Assembly (NCBI GenBank): GCA_934436245.1
Contig: CAKSAM010000021.1
Location: 1 to 44,254 of the forward strand
From: an uncultured Acetatifactor sp.
GTDB lineage: Bacteria > Bacillota > Clostridia > Lachnospirales > Lachnospiraceae
Direction: 5' to 3'
DNA: 44,254 bases
Position numbers and translations under genes: made by a program
Notes under the pieces: generated by a model
The model's database searches: none
The model's input: only the letters and a program-made list of their open reading frames with translations
Told to the model about the DNA's origin: nothing
In this document: positions 15,823-23,434 of the stretch, piece after piece
How positions within the stretch are numbered: position 1 is the stretch's first letter
How the letters are laid out: the number at the start of each line of letters is the position of its first letter

Positions 15823-16980
15823 TTATGGATTACACCGCTTGCAGGGAACATATCCCATATTGATGACATCTTCTCTGCTGCCGGTATAGATCTCTTTATT
15901 TTTCTCCTTCATCTGGTCCACACTGGAACATGTGGGATAGTGGAATTTCTTGGTGTTGGTATTCAGCACATACGTAATTCCCTGGGATTCCTGCGGTGCC
16001 GACGATTCCGGTGTGATCTGTACTGTGGTATCGGTATCGGTCTCCGGCTGTGGCGCCGATGGCTCTACCGTAACAGACGCTTCTGTGCTTTGGTATGTTC
16101 CGCTGCCCTCCGCCCAGTTATCTCCGGTGGCATAGTCTATGCCGATCCCCGGCTGTACATTATAGACAAACACGCAGAAACAGATTCCTGCCCCGGCATC
16201 TTCTACGGAATACGCTTCCATGAGGACTCCATCCGCCAGAAGGTTATCACCGTCAAAAATAGGTGTGACACGGTACAGCACATGATTTCCGGTGGCTTTT
16301 ACATAGTCGGATACCTTGGTTTCAAAGGGAAGCATTCCCTGTGTATTCAGATATCTGGTTCCGGTGATCAGATTCTGTGGGTTGGCATTTTCCGCCGCCA
16401 GCATGTAGGCGATCAGATGGCAGCGATTGTAGAGGTATTTTCCGTCCACGTTATCGTATTTCACCAGATGCCAGCCGGTAGGCTTCACGGAGCCGATCTC
16501 GCCTCTGGGTTCCGTCGGCATCAGATCCTGTCCCACATTTGCATATGCCACACCACAACGTCCCAGGCTGTCCAGCTCGCTGTAGGTCTCGAAGGACTGT
16601 GTAGTCAGATCCGCCTCTGTGAAATAGGGGTGATTGTCGTTGACTTCAGTATAAGGCGTACCGGAGTATGCCGGGATCTCCTGCAGGGAAAACGCAGCGC
16701 TGTCAATCCCCGTCTGGAGAGTTGTCGCTGCCTCAGTCTGCTGCGATTCCTGTGTATCCGAAGCGTTTTCCTGTGGTTGTCCGGATTCGGGTTCCGATGC
16801 TGCAGTCTCCGATGCTTCTAGCAATTCGGAGGGGATTGTCGCCAGCTGCTCTATCGTATAGGTATTATCCTGCGGCGTGGCGGTGCTTTCCGCACAGCCG
16901 GTGATTGTCAATAGCAGTGCCAGCCATAGTGACAATTGTATTATCAAACGTTTCTGAGGTCTGTTGCGCTTCATTTTCAT
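15823..16980 (-). CDS. Secreted DNA/RNA non-specific endonuclease lipoprotein
   Basis: 385 residues. Signal peptide with lipobox (LTITG-Cys29) predicts a membrane-anchored exported enzyme. A Ser/Thr/Glu-rich linker (30-100) leads to a beta-beta-alpha metal nuclease domain (about 100-285) with GWH, then YNRCHLIAY (catalytic His188) and NPQNLITGTRYLN carrying the metal-binding Asn, resembling the EndA/DNA-entry nuclease family. After a second linker the last 50 residues form a small Cys/His module: His347, Cys351, Cys380 and Cys383 (HYPTC...CKRC), like Ada-type zinc-binding tails. Possible roles are nutrient scavenging, DNA uptake or degradation of extracellular DNA; none is proven. The family usually has DRGH; here it is NRCH. 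Confidence 0.82.
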   Translation of the reverse strand: MKMKRNRPQKRLIIQLSLWLALLLTITGCAESTATPQDNTYTIEQLATIPSELLEASETAASEPESGQPQENASDTQESQQTEAATTLQTGIDSAAFSLQEIPAYSGTPYTEVNDNHPYFTEADLTTQSFETYSELDSLGRCGVAYANVGQDLMPTEPRGEIGSVKPTGWHLVKYDNVDGKYLYNRCHLIAYMLAAENANPQNLITGTRYLNTQGMLPFETKVSDYVKATGNHVLYRVTPIFDGDNLLADGVLMEAYSVEDAGAGICFCVFVYNVQPGIGIDYATGDNWAEGSGTYQSTEASVTVEPSAPQPETDTDTTVQITPESSAPQESQGITYVLNTNTKKFHYPTCSSVDQMKEKNKEIYTGSREDVINMGYVPCKRCNP

Positions 16981-16994
16981 AGTTTGTCAATTAC

Positions 16995-17022
16995 TCCCTT
17001 GTAAAGCTCTTTGGAAATTATA
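16995..17022 (-). promoter_or_regulatory. Possible extended -10 promoter of the nuclease gene
   Basis: Minus strand TGGTATAAT (hexamer 17017-17022) with no good -35. It lies about 37 bp upstream of the start codon and fits a TGn extended -10 promoter. Confidence 0.45.
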
Positions 17023-17048
17023 CCACATTTTTCATCTGACCTCTTCTT

Positions 17049-17192
17049 CTCATTGACAATTTTTTCAAAAAACAAGCTGTAAAAAAAACATTGACCATTC
17101 CCGAATGGCTGAATGAAACTGCTGTTGCAATGAATATTAACTTTTCACAAGTATTGCAGGATGCTCTTTTGCAGCGAATCCGTCCTCAATAA
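17049..17192 (+). pseudogene. Remnant of a HicB-type antitoxin, C-terminal part
   Basis: On the plus strand an open frame without a usable start ends at 17192. It reads KKTLTIPEWLNE, then NFSQVLQDALLQR and stop, which is the characteristic C-terminal ribbon-helix-helix segment of HicB antitoxins common in Clostridia. The N-terminal domain and any hicA toxin are missing. I infer a decayed type II toxin-antitoxin locus. Confidence 0.65.
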
Positions 17193-17213
17193 TGCAATCG
17201 GAAAAGAAAAAGT

Positions 17214-17240
17214 GCCGCCCCGCAAAAGTTGCAGGGCAGC
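17214..17240 (-). terminator. Intrinsic terminator after the small lipoprotein gene
   Basis: GCCGCCCCGCAA (17214-17225) pairs with TTGCAGGGCAGC (17229-17240) with two mismatches. On the minus strand it is followed by a T-rich stretch, and it lies about 40 bp after the stop at 17281. Confidence 0.75.
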
Positions 17241-17280
17241 ATCTTAAATTAGAAACAATTATGTTGTTGGGATAAAATAA

Positions 17281-18042
17281 TTATTCCAGCTCGCCGAGAG
17301 CCTTTTCCAATGAGATGCCTGTCGTCCAGTAGTGTGTGCCGTTGTACTCTACTTCGCAAAGGGCAGGTGTCTCACCGCCATCACGAAGTTCAGATGTGGC
17401 AACGTAGCAATAATAATTATTACTTTCACTGTCTGTCGGGATGGTATAGGCTTTCGTTACCGTGATTTCGTACTCGCCGATATCCATGAGCATATCGCTG
17501 ATATTGTATCTGTTAAAGTACGTGGTGTCTATGCAGCTAAATCTGGTCTCTGGTACCATACTGAGGTTCGGGTTTGGTTCGACGCCGTAGTATGCCAGGT
17601 TTGGAAACAGTCCTATATAGTCATACATTATTATGGTGTTGTTCACATCATAGCTCTCTGCCCCTGTAATCTCTACGTATCTGTCACCGTCAACGATGTT
17701 GTAAAGAATTTCTTTGTCTGTTTTCAGTATGCTTCCATCCTGAATAGCAGCTGTTCCTTTTTCATCTTTGATGGCATTGTCCATGTCGAAGTACGGGTCA
17801 GACAGCAGGTTGCAGTACGTGTAGTCCTCTTCGGTTTCTGTCTCAGTGCTTTCGTCTGTTTTATTTGTGTCGCCTGTAGACTCCTGCTCTGTCTCTGATG
17901 ACTTCTCGTCTGTAGTTGTTGTCACTGCCACATCTTCGCTCTTGTTTGCGCTCTCAGTTCCTGCGTCTTTTCCGCATCCTGTGAGTGCGATTCCCATTGC
18001 TACGGTTAATGCTAATGCAATACTTAATGTCTTTTTCTTCAT
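17281..18042 (-). CDS. Lipoprotein of unknown function
   Basis: 253 residues. Signal peptide with lipobox (IALTG-Cys23) and a long acidic Thr/Glu/Ser linker (24-75) that would lift a C-terminal globular domain (76-253) off the membrane. No family recognised; the domain is rich in Tyr and Asn and holds a few Cys. The ATG lies about 50 bp after the sigma-factor fusion gene, same strand, with no terminator between, so it is probably its operon partner and may take part in the same envelope-sensing circuit (inference). Confidence 0.7.
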   Translation of the reverse strand: MKKKTLSIALALTVAMGIALTGCGKDAGTESANKSEDVAVTTTTDEKSSETEQESTGDTNKTDESTETETEEDYTYCNLLSDPYFDMDNAIKDEKGTAAIQDGSILKTDKEILYNIVDGDRYVEITGAESYDVNNTIIMYDYIGLFPNLAYYGVEPNPNLSMVPETRFSCIDTTYFNRYNISDMLMDIGEYEITVTKAYTIPTDSESNNYYCYVATSELRDGGETPALCEVEYNGTHYWTTGISLEKALGELE

Positions 18043-18093
18043 GATTGTTTTATCTCTTCTTTCTTGATTACCAAATCTTAATGTTATACTTTT

Positions 18094-19698
18094 TTACCAT
18101 TCGAAAGGCGTATCCAACGGTTTCCACTGTATTTCCACCGGATAAGCCTTTGCAGCCTCGTTCAACTCGTCTTCCTGCTCCCATGTGTAATAACCGGTCT
18201 CTTCCTCACGCCACCAGTAAAGACCGGTATCAAATTCCATGCGTCCTATATAAGTATGACTGTCTCCATTGCTGGCACTTTTCGATATAATGAAGAACTC
18301 ATTCATATCTTCATTCATTGTGACAAACACTCTGGAACCGCCAACGGATGCGACACCTTCTGTGACCGGATACTGCTGCTTTCCCTGCACCATGACTGGC
18401 ATTTCTACATAATTGCCATCAATAATAGATTTCTTATAAGTGGCAATCATCCAGTAACTCATTCCGTTATAGGTAGTCTGGGAAGTATTTGCACGAATCA
18501 ACAACTCCGGGATTCCGTCTTTGTCCAAATCTATCAACGCATATTCGAACTGTTCCCCTTCCTCAGTCAGATTGTCATAGATTTCTTTGTCAAATCCATA
18601 AAGTCCTACCTCACTGACGGTATTCAATGAGTGGTCTGGTATATGCTGTAGAATCATGCTGTATGCATCTGTCCAGCCCACATCATCCTGAGCCACTGTT
18701 TCTTCCGGTTCTGTTGTTTCTTCCGGTTCCGTTGTTTCTTCCGATTCTACTGTCTCTGGGATTGTTTCAGGTACATTCTGTACACTTTCCTCGTTGGTTT
18801 CCAGTTCTTCCTGAACTGCACTGTCCACTGGGACATTTCTATTGTGGTTGATAAATCCAACTGCCGTGCCGCCTACAGCCACCGTCAGCACAACAACTGC
18901 TACCGTTTTTCCTGCTGTGGTAGACAGAAATGTTACTTTTTTCGCAGCAGATATGGTATCTCCCACTGCCTTTGCGCCTTGTGTAACATGTCCATTTTTT
19001 ATTATGTTCTTTCTACATTCTGATAAGACAGCCTGTGTAACCGGTTCTGCGGTAACAAAAAACTCTTCTCTTCTGAGCAGATATAACAACAGCGGCAACG
19101 GAGCAATGCTGTAAAGCTTGTAGCCTTTCTTTTGCAGTTCCTCTGCCTTTTCTTTAATGTTGTTTCTACCGTAGCGCAGTCTGGATTTTACAGTCGCCTC
19201 TGAACAGCCAAGCTGTTCTGCGATTTCTTTTGTGGTAAGACCTTCTAATTCAAAAGCAATCACAACGAGACGCTGTTCGTCTGATAGGGAATCTATCAGT
19301 TCATGAACCAGCTGTCTGGTTTCTTCTTTTGTGTATTCCAGTTCGGGAACATTGTCCCAGGAGCTTACTGCCCGGTCAAAGATTTCTGTGTCGTCTTCAT
19401 CCTCTCCGGCATCTACCCGCAAATCCAGCGGCGTGTGGTTTCTTTTTTCCAGGTCATTCTTCGCCGTGTTTACTACAATCTGCGCCAGCCATGAATCGAA
19501 CTTTTCCGGTTCTTTCAGCTTATCCAGATTTTTCCATGCCCGGATGTACGCATCCTGTAGTACATCCTTTGCAGTTTCCTCATTTTTTACATATTTCAAT
19601 GCCAGATAATATTTATTACTCTTTGTGGCATTGTAGAGAAAGTCAAAACCTGACGAATCACCACTAAGTGCCAGTTCAACTGCTTGTGTGTATGTCAT
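18094..19698 (-). CDS. ECF-type sigma factor fused to a transmembrane and extracytoplasmic domain
   Basis: 534 residues from the chosen start. Sigma region 2 (about 18-85, with KDVLQDAYIRAWKNLDK) and region 4 (about 125-185, helix-turn-helix TTKEIAEQLGCSEATVKSRLRYGR) are intact. The protein then continues through a linker into one transmembrane helix (about 265-284) and an outside part with acidic EETTEP repeats and a domain containing LIDLDKDGIPELLIR, a calcium-loop-like motif. Ordinary ECF factors are about 160-200 residues. The fusion puts sensor and sigma on one chain, so the anti-sigma function may be built in or the sigma part may be released by proteolysis. ATG at 19698 (MTYTQAVELA) has AAGGAAAGG upstream; the frame reaches 19773 but lacks a site there. 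Confidence 0.85.
   Translation of the reverse strand: MTYTQAVELALSGDSSGFDFLYNATKSNKYYLALKYVKNEETAKDVLQDAYIRAWKNLDKLKEPEKFDSWLAQIVVNTAKNDLEKRNHTPLDLRVDAGEDEDDTEIFDRAVSSWDNVPELEYTKEETRQLVHELIDSLSDEQRLVVIAFELEGLTTKEIAEQLGCSEATVKSRLRYGRNNIKEKAEELQKKGYKLYSIAPLPLLLYLLRREEFFVTAEPVTQAVLSECRKNIIKNGHVTQGAKAVGDTISAAKKVTFLSTTAGKTVAVVVLTVAVGGTAVGFINHNRNVPVDSAVQEELETNEESVQNVPETIPETVESEETTEPEETTEPEETVAQDDVGWTDAYSMILQHIPDHSLNTVSEVGLYGFDKEIYDNLTEEGEQFEYALIDLDKDGIPELLIRANTSQTTYNGMSYWMIATYKKSIIDGNYVEMPVMVQGKQQYPVTEGVASVGGSRVFVTMNEDMNEFFIISKSASNGDSHTYIGRMEFDTGLYWWREEETGYYTWEQEDELNEAAKAYPVEIQWKPLDTPFEW
18698..18751. repeat. 18-bp tandem repeat encoding EETTEP
   Basis: Three 18-bp units (18698-18715, 18716-18733, 18734-18751), the third diverged, encoding repeated Glu/Thr/Pro hexapeptides in the outside linker of the sigma fusion protein. 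In-frame length variation would alter reach from the membrane. Confidence 0.85.
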
Positions 19699-19837
19699 CT
19701 TTCGTATTCCTTTCCTTATCTGTAATAGATAAATTAATGATTTGTTTATGTATGAGCTGGTCAATGTTCTCATCCATTTTAAAATTCTGCATATCTTTGT
19801 AAATTAGCAGTACAAACCACTTGATGATTTTTTGCAT
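19676..19837 (-). CDS. Possible small protein coupled to the sigma factor gene
   Basis: 53 residues starting MQKIIKWFVLLIYKD. The ATG at 19837 has AAGGGGTGAG upstream, a strong site. The frame ends at 19676, overlapping the sigma start (19698) by 23 bp in another frame, consistent with translational coupling. A short hydrophobic N-terminus and a charged rest are visible. No family is recognised; it may be a leader peptide rather than a functional protein. Confidence 0.4.
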   Translation of the reverse strand: MQKIIKWFVLLIYKDMQNFKMDENIDQLIHKQIINLSITDKERNTKDDIHTSS

Positions 19838-19878
19838 CCTGTTCTCACCCCTTTCTATAAGGTGAGACAAGCACAACA

Positions 19879-19922
19879 TGAAAAAAGATTTAAAAAATAG
19901 AAATTTTTTAAATCTTTTTTCA
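19879..19922. terminator. Long A/T-rich inverted repeat, bidirectional terminator
   Basis: Perfect 20-bp arms (19879-19898 and 19903-19922) around a 4-nt loop, with T-tracts at both ends. It separates the sigma operon from the toxin-antitoxin region. Confidence 0.75.
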
Positions 19923-20031
19923 AAATTACTTGTTCTAATTCATTATAATTGTCTGCATCCGCATTTTCTATATCACAAACATGCAATGCTATTTGTGCGG
20001 TTGGACAACCATTCGTTTCCACCGCTTTTAG

Positions 20032-20094
20032 TGGGAATTGCAAGATTCGAACCTGCGGTGTCTTCATGTCATATTAGCCTTTACTTTCCCACAT
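20032..20094 (-). other. tRNA-3'-end-like element
   Basis: On the minus strand a 5-bp stem and 7-nt loop GCAGG-TTCGAAT-CTTGC has the form of a T arm (GGTTCGAATC) and is followed by AATTCCCA, like the 3' acceptor strand and discriminator base of a tRNA or tmRNA. GTGGGAA upstream (20088-20094) can pair with TTCCCAC. There is no D or anticodon arm, so it is not a complete tRNA. It shares TTTAGTGG with the 3' flank of ssrA at 22413-22420. It may be a relic attachment site. Confidence 0.4.
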
Positions 20095-20173
20095 GCTCCT
20101 GCATAATTTTGTACAAATTTCCAGAACTACCTGTACCCACCATGATGCTTTTTACAGTTGTTATTATTGCCAT
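20081..20173 (-). CDS. Possible 30-residue peptide gene
   Basis: Starts MAIITTVKSIMVG, with AGGGGG 7 nt before the ATG at 20173 and stop at 20081. Its 3' end overlaps the tRNA-like element. It is compact with a Gly/Ser-rich middle (GTGSSGN). I do not recognise it; the strong ribosome site is the main support. Confidence 0.35.
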   Translation of the reverse strand: MAIITTVKSIMVGTGSSGNLYKIMQEHVGK

Positions 20174-20293
20174 AATCGTACCCCCTGATACTATAAATCT
20201 AAATTGAAACTGACCTTTGAGTTTTTGAGAATACATGACAGAGCAACATGAAAAAATGCCAACTAATACTTCTAACCATGACAATTTAATTTT

Positions 20294-20809
20294 CTATATT
20301 TTAATTTCTAACTCTCTCATCATATAATACAAGTTATTGGTCTTAACCCCGAATGCTCTTGCCACATCTGGTATTTTAGCATTTTTATTTGGAGTCTTGG
20401 GGCTTAAACCACTTGACGAAACTTCTGATGTTATGATTGTATAATCATTTACTGCCGCCGCTGCAATCAGCCACGGGTCTGCAATATAAGCCGGTGCCCA
20501 GTTCCGTAACGCCTGCGGTTTATATAGACCACAACTCTGCACATACTGTAGGACTTCCTGATACTTATTTATAATAGCCAGCTCACCATGGTTACAGATT
20601 ACAAATCCCGTCTGCTTGTCTAACCAATCAGACAATTCATCCTTTCCCTTATCAATCTCATCTTTTACCATGTCAAGCAATATCATTCTTCCGGTATCCA
20701 GACGTTTCGCTAATTCCTTCCAATAGGTCGGTATTAAATCAAATGCATAATATTGTCTGTATGGTGTCATAAATGAATTGGAATCAATTAAAAACTTTTC
20801 TTCTACCAT
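20294..20809 (-). CDS. DUF4411 family PIN-like toxin candidate
   Basis: 171 residues. N-terminal FLIDSNSFM (acidic Asp in the first strand), then DMVKDEIDKG, IADPWLIAAAA and TIITSEV fit the PIN-domain pattern of conserved acids, as in DUF4411 proteins. These are RNase toxins usually paired with an ImmA/IrrE-type partner, and that partner is the upstream gene here, overlapping by 7 bp. The C-terminus has the family segment KIPDVARAFGVKTNNLYYMM. Function as a ribonuclease toxin is inferred from family and pairing. Confidence 0.8.
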   Translation of the reverse strand: MVEEKFLIDSNSFMTPYRQYYAFDLIPTYWKELAKRLDTGRMILLDMVKDEIDKGKDELSDWLDKQTGFVICNHGELAIINKYQEVLQYVQSCGLYKPQALRNWAPAYIADPWLIAAAAVNDYTIITSEVSSSGLSPKTPNKNAKIPDVARAFGVKTNNLYYMMRELEIKI

Positions 20810-21969
20810 TCTACACCTCCAAACTGCTTCGCAACCTCAGAAAACGTCTTGCGGCTAGTGTTGGTCAGACGATATGCTTCCGTATAAGAAGTTCTCCCCA
20901 TATTAATACTCTCGCATAATGCTTTTACAAAATGCCCATCCAAGCGAGATCCCATCGTGTTGTAATAATTACCTCCACCACTACTTTCTCGATTTTCCCT
21001 CATCTGATTGTAATTGTCTATTGCTGTCTGTACTACTTTATTGTATACATCCTGTGTTATCTTTTTACAATCAAATGCTTTCCTTGCAATCACACTTTCC
21101 CCACATCTAAAATATCCTGCCAATTCCGTAATAACCGTATATATGTCTGCTGCGCTATCATCCCATCTATTCAAAAAAACTTGTTTAGGGACAATCAACT
21201 CGCCTGCTACAGCATTGCACATCGTTTCCACATCACTTACACCGCTTATGCTGTTATGCCTGTCATTATATAAGTCATCTATTCCAAGCCAAATATGTGC
21301 GGTCTCATGCAACAAAGAAAATAACCGGGCTCCATTAGAATCTGCGGCATTAATAAAAATAAGCGGTGCCCATTCATCCACCATTGCAAATGCTCTGAAC
21401 TCATTTATATCCAATGCCCTATGCGTATTCTTTCCTACAACACCATTCATCATTACAATAGTGCCGCATATCTCCAGTTGCCTTCTAATGAAACCAAACG
21501 CTTCTCTGGAATCTTTGCACTTCTCATACCATTTAATGTCTAATTCCAAATCTTTACGAATTCTGTCCACAACAAGTTGAACATTTCTCGTATCCTTCAT
21601 ACACCCTACCAGCGGAAGCTCTTCAAAGCCCACTTCCTGCCTGTAATCTTTCATCCAGTCCTGAATGTTCTCCATTTCATGAACCGTGTCTATCAAATTA
21701 CGACTTGGATTTGCAAGCTGGATACTATCAACTGTCCGATATTCCAAAAGTTCCATCTGCTCCACAGGTGGTGTCTGTAGGAAGAAATAGCCTAACGGAA
21801 TATTAGCTTTTCTGCTAAAATCCTCTATCTGATTAAAAGTAGGAGTTTTAGTACCATTAAGCCATTGAACGATATTATTCATCAATTTGTCGCCAAGTTT
21901 TTCTTTCTGTGTTTGGCTTAAAGCCCAACTTATTATCTCAGGTTGAATATTAACATTTACTGCCGGCAT
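20803..21969 (-). CDS. HTH / ImmA-IrrE metallopeptidase antitoxin candidate
   Basis: 388 residues. An N-terminal XRE-like helix-turn-helix (about 8-62) is followed by a gluzincin domain with HETAHIWLG (His221, Glu222, His225), the zinc site of the ImmA/IrrE family. In such modules this protein is the DNA-binding, autoregulating partner of a DUF4411 toxin. ATG at 21969 has GGAGG upstream (spacing 7). A -10 TATAAT and palindromes lie just upstream. It forms a two-gene operon with the toxin, located on the 3' side of ssrA, a classic island insertion point. Confidence 0.85.
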   Translation of the reverse strand: MPAVNVNIQPEIISWALSQTQKEKLGDKLMNNIVQWLNGTKTPTFNQIEDFSRKANIPLGYFFLQTPPVEQMELLEYRTVDSIQLANPSRNLIDTVHEMENIQDWMKDYRQEVGFEELPLVGCMKDTRNVQLVVDRIRKDLELDIKWYEKCKDSREAFGFIRRQLEICGTIVMMNGVVGKNTHRALDINEFRAFAMVDEWAPLIFINAADSNGARLFSLLHETAHIWLGIDDLYNDRHNSISGVSDVETMCNAVAGELIVPKQVFLNRWDDSAADIYTVITELAGYFRCGESVIARKAFDCKKITQDVYNKVVQTAIDNYNQMRENRESSGGGNYYNTMGSRLDGHFVKALCESINMGRTSYTEAYRLTNTSRKTFSEVAKQFGGVEW

Positions 21970-21999
21970 AATGCTACCTCCTTCCCATCAGTATTTCGA

Positions 22000-22060
22000 T
22001 ATTATTATAACAGAAAATTTCTACCGTTGCATCATAAAAAAATACTTGTTCTGAACAAAT
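22000..22060 (-). promoter_or_regulatory. Promoter and possible operator of the toxin-antitoxin operon
   Basis: Minus strand TATAAT stands about 35 bp upstream of the antitoxin start, with TG one step before it. A TTGTT/AACAA palindrome (22046-22058) and an AGAAA/TTTCT palindrome (about 22013-22023) flank the -35 region, suiting autoregulation by the XRE domain. Confidence 0.45.
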
Positions 22061-22159
22061 TTTCTAATTATTTTCCTTATCTAATAGCCCTCTTTCCCAG
22101 TAAAAATTTAAATATTTTGTCATCTACTATAATAGATTCCTCTAAAATATTCATATGAT

Positions 22160-22417
22160 ATCTTCTGTATTTTTTTGTATTGTTCTAAAAGTTTCAAGGC
22201 ATCCCTGCTCCTTCTATGCCGTCAGGCATGGGGATGCTTCTGCAAAAAATAGCGATACTGTATGAGGTGTAATTACCTACCTACAATATCGCTACTTTCC
22301 TGTAGATTCTATCTACAATAACCGTTCTCACAATTACCATTCCCTCTGTGAAACCAAGCAGAACATATTCCTGTATACAACAATGTTATACAGGGTGTTC
22401 GACTTGTTACGGTTTAG
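22160..22417. other. Intergenic stretch with three hairpins between ssrA and the TA operon
   Basis: No gene seen. It contains a GCATCCC/GGGATGC hairpin (22199-22237) with an inner ATGCC/GGCAT stem, the terminator at 22250-22294, and an 8-bp hairpin CCTGTATA/TATACAGG (22370-22394) just past the tmRNA 3' end. Confidence 0.5.
22244..22294 (-). terminator. Intrinsic terminator downstream of ssrA
   Basis: Arms TAGCGATA+TGTA (22250-22262) and TACA+TATCGCTA (22282-22294) with a mismatch between blocks; six T follow on the minus strand (22244-22249). Confidence 0.75.
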
Positions 22418-22755
22418 TGGAGTAGACGGGAGTCGAACCCGTGTCCAAAAGCCTATTCCCTGTCCTTCTACGAGTGTAGTTTATTCTTTGACATTCCCTC
22501 CGCACCCCGGGAATAAACACCCTGGGCATTTCAGTAGCTTCATGTTACGCCCATATGCGCAAAGCTTTGCATATGTCGTTTCTCACATGTTTGAAGCCGG
22601 GATCCTAAGGTGTGAGTGCCCTAGGGCCGACTGCTGCCATTAGGCAGCGTATGCTAAATTATCGTTAGCGTTTAATTTTAATTTGGCCATTTAACGCATT
22701 ACCATGCGACTCGCTTCTCCAGCTGCAAAACCCCTGTCGAAACCTTTACTACCCC
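22418..22755 (-). ncRNA. ssrA: tmRNA
   Basis: Transfer-messenger RNA for ribosome rescue with SmpB. The 5' acceptor GGGGTAG (22749-22755) pairs with 3' CTACTCC (22419-22425); the 5' part GTAAAGGTTTCGACAGG and the T arm ACGGGTTCGACTCCCGT are diagnostic. The tag frame (22640-22687) encodes AKLKLNANDNLAYAA then TAA, ending in the usual hydrophobic degron for ClpXP-type proteases. CCA is not encoded after the discriminator A. Located just downstream of smpB. Confidence 0.95.
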
Positions 22756-22835
22756 TTATTCAATTGTCATGCCAAGTATACTTGATGGAATCACGGCTGT
22801 CAAGCACTTGCGCTAAAGCATTACAGAGCTGAAAA

Positions 22836-23306
22836 TTACAGATTGCGGACCTTGAATTCCTTCTCTGCCTCTCTGCGCTGATCCTTTTTGGCAATGGCTT
22901 CTCTCTTGTCATAGAGCTTCTTACCACGTGCCAGTCCGATCTCTACCTTTACCTTGCCATCCTTAAAGTATACCTGCAAAGGGACTAATGTATACCCTTT
23001 TTCCTTGATCTTGCCCAACAGCTTGTTGATCTCGTACTTGTGCAGCAACAACTTTTTCACACGAAGAGGGTCTTTGTTAAAAATATTCCCCTTCTCATAA
23101 GGACTTACATGCATCCCGTAGACGAATACTTCTCCGTCTTCAATGCGGACGAACGCCTCCTTGATACTGCATTTCCCCATACGCATGGACTTTACCTCCG
23201 TTCCATGCAGGGCAATACCGCACTCATAGGTCTCATCGATGAAAAAATCATGATATGCTTTTTTATTGTTTGCGATCAGCTTCTGGGACTCTTTTCCTTT
23301 TGCCAT
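22836..23306 (-). CDS. smpB: SsrA-binding protein SmpB
   Basis: 156 residues, the usual size. Binds tmRNA and delivers it to stalled ribosomes. Family signatures seen: [31 protein letters not shown], an oligonucleotide-binding beta-barrel core, and the C-terminal basic tail with [27 protein letters not shown] precedes the ATG at 23306. Directly upstream of ssrA and downstream of rnr, the conserved order in Firmicutes. The gap to rnr carries a 13-bp inverted repeat and a TTGACA, so it may have its own promoter. Confidence 0.97.
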   Translation of the reverse strand: MAKGKESQKLIANNKKAYHDFFIDETYECGIALHGTEVKSMRMGKCSIKEAFVRIEDGEVFVYGMHVSPYEKGNIFNKDPLRVKKLLLHKYEINKLLGKIKEKGYTLVPLQVYFKDGKVKVEIGLARGKKLYDKREAIAKKDQRREAEKEFKVRNL

Positions 23307-23324
23307 GGCTACCTCTTAAAACCT

Positions 23325-23395
23325 TGTAACTATTCAGAAACCCATTCACAAAACGCTGCTGCGGAGCTTCTTTTTAACGGCTCTGAATAGTTACA
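23325..23395. repeat. Inverted repeat TGTAACTATTCAG upstream of smpB
   Basis: 13-bp arms at 23325-23337 and 23383-23395. The same word occurs near 6932-6944 in the promoter of the two-component operon. A TTGACA on the minus strand lies at about 23417-23422. It may be a dispersed palindromic repeat or a regulator site. Confidence 0.6.
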
Positions 23396-23434
23396 GTTTA
23401 CTATATTTTTTACATTTGTCAATGAACCAACAGT

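Noticed and set aside
15814..16821. Plus-strand open frame of 335 codons
   Set aside because: Exactly opposite the nuclease gene, whose signal peptide and catalytic motif are clear; a shadow frame.
19855..20067. Minus-strand open frame of 70 codons over the tRNA-like element
   Set aside because: It covers the tRNA-like T arm and the long A/T hairpin, with no ribosome site; its sequence is explained by those elements.
20032..20094. A complete tRNA gene
   Set aside because: No D arm, anticodon arm or correct acceptor length; only a T-arm-like and 3'-strand-like part exist.
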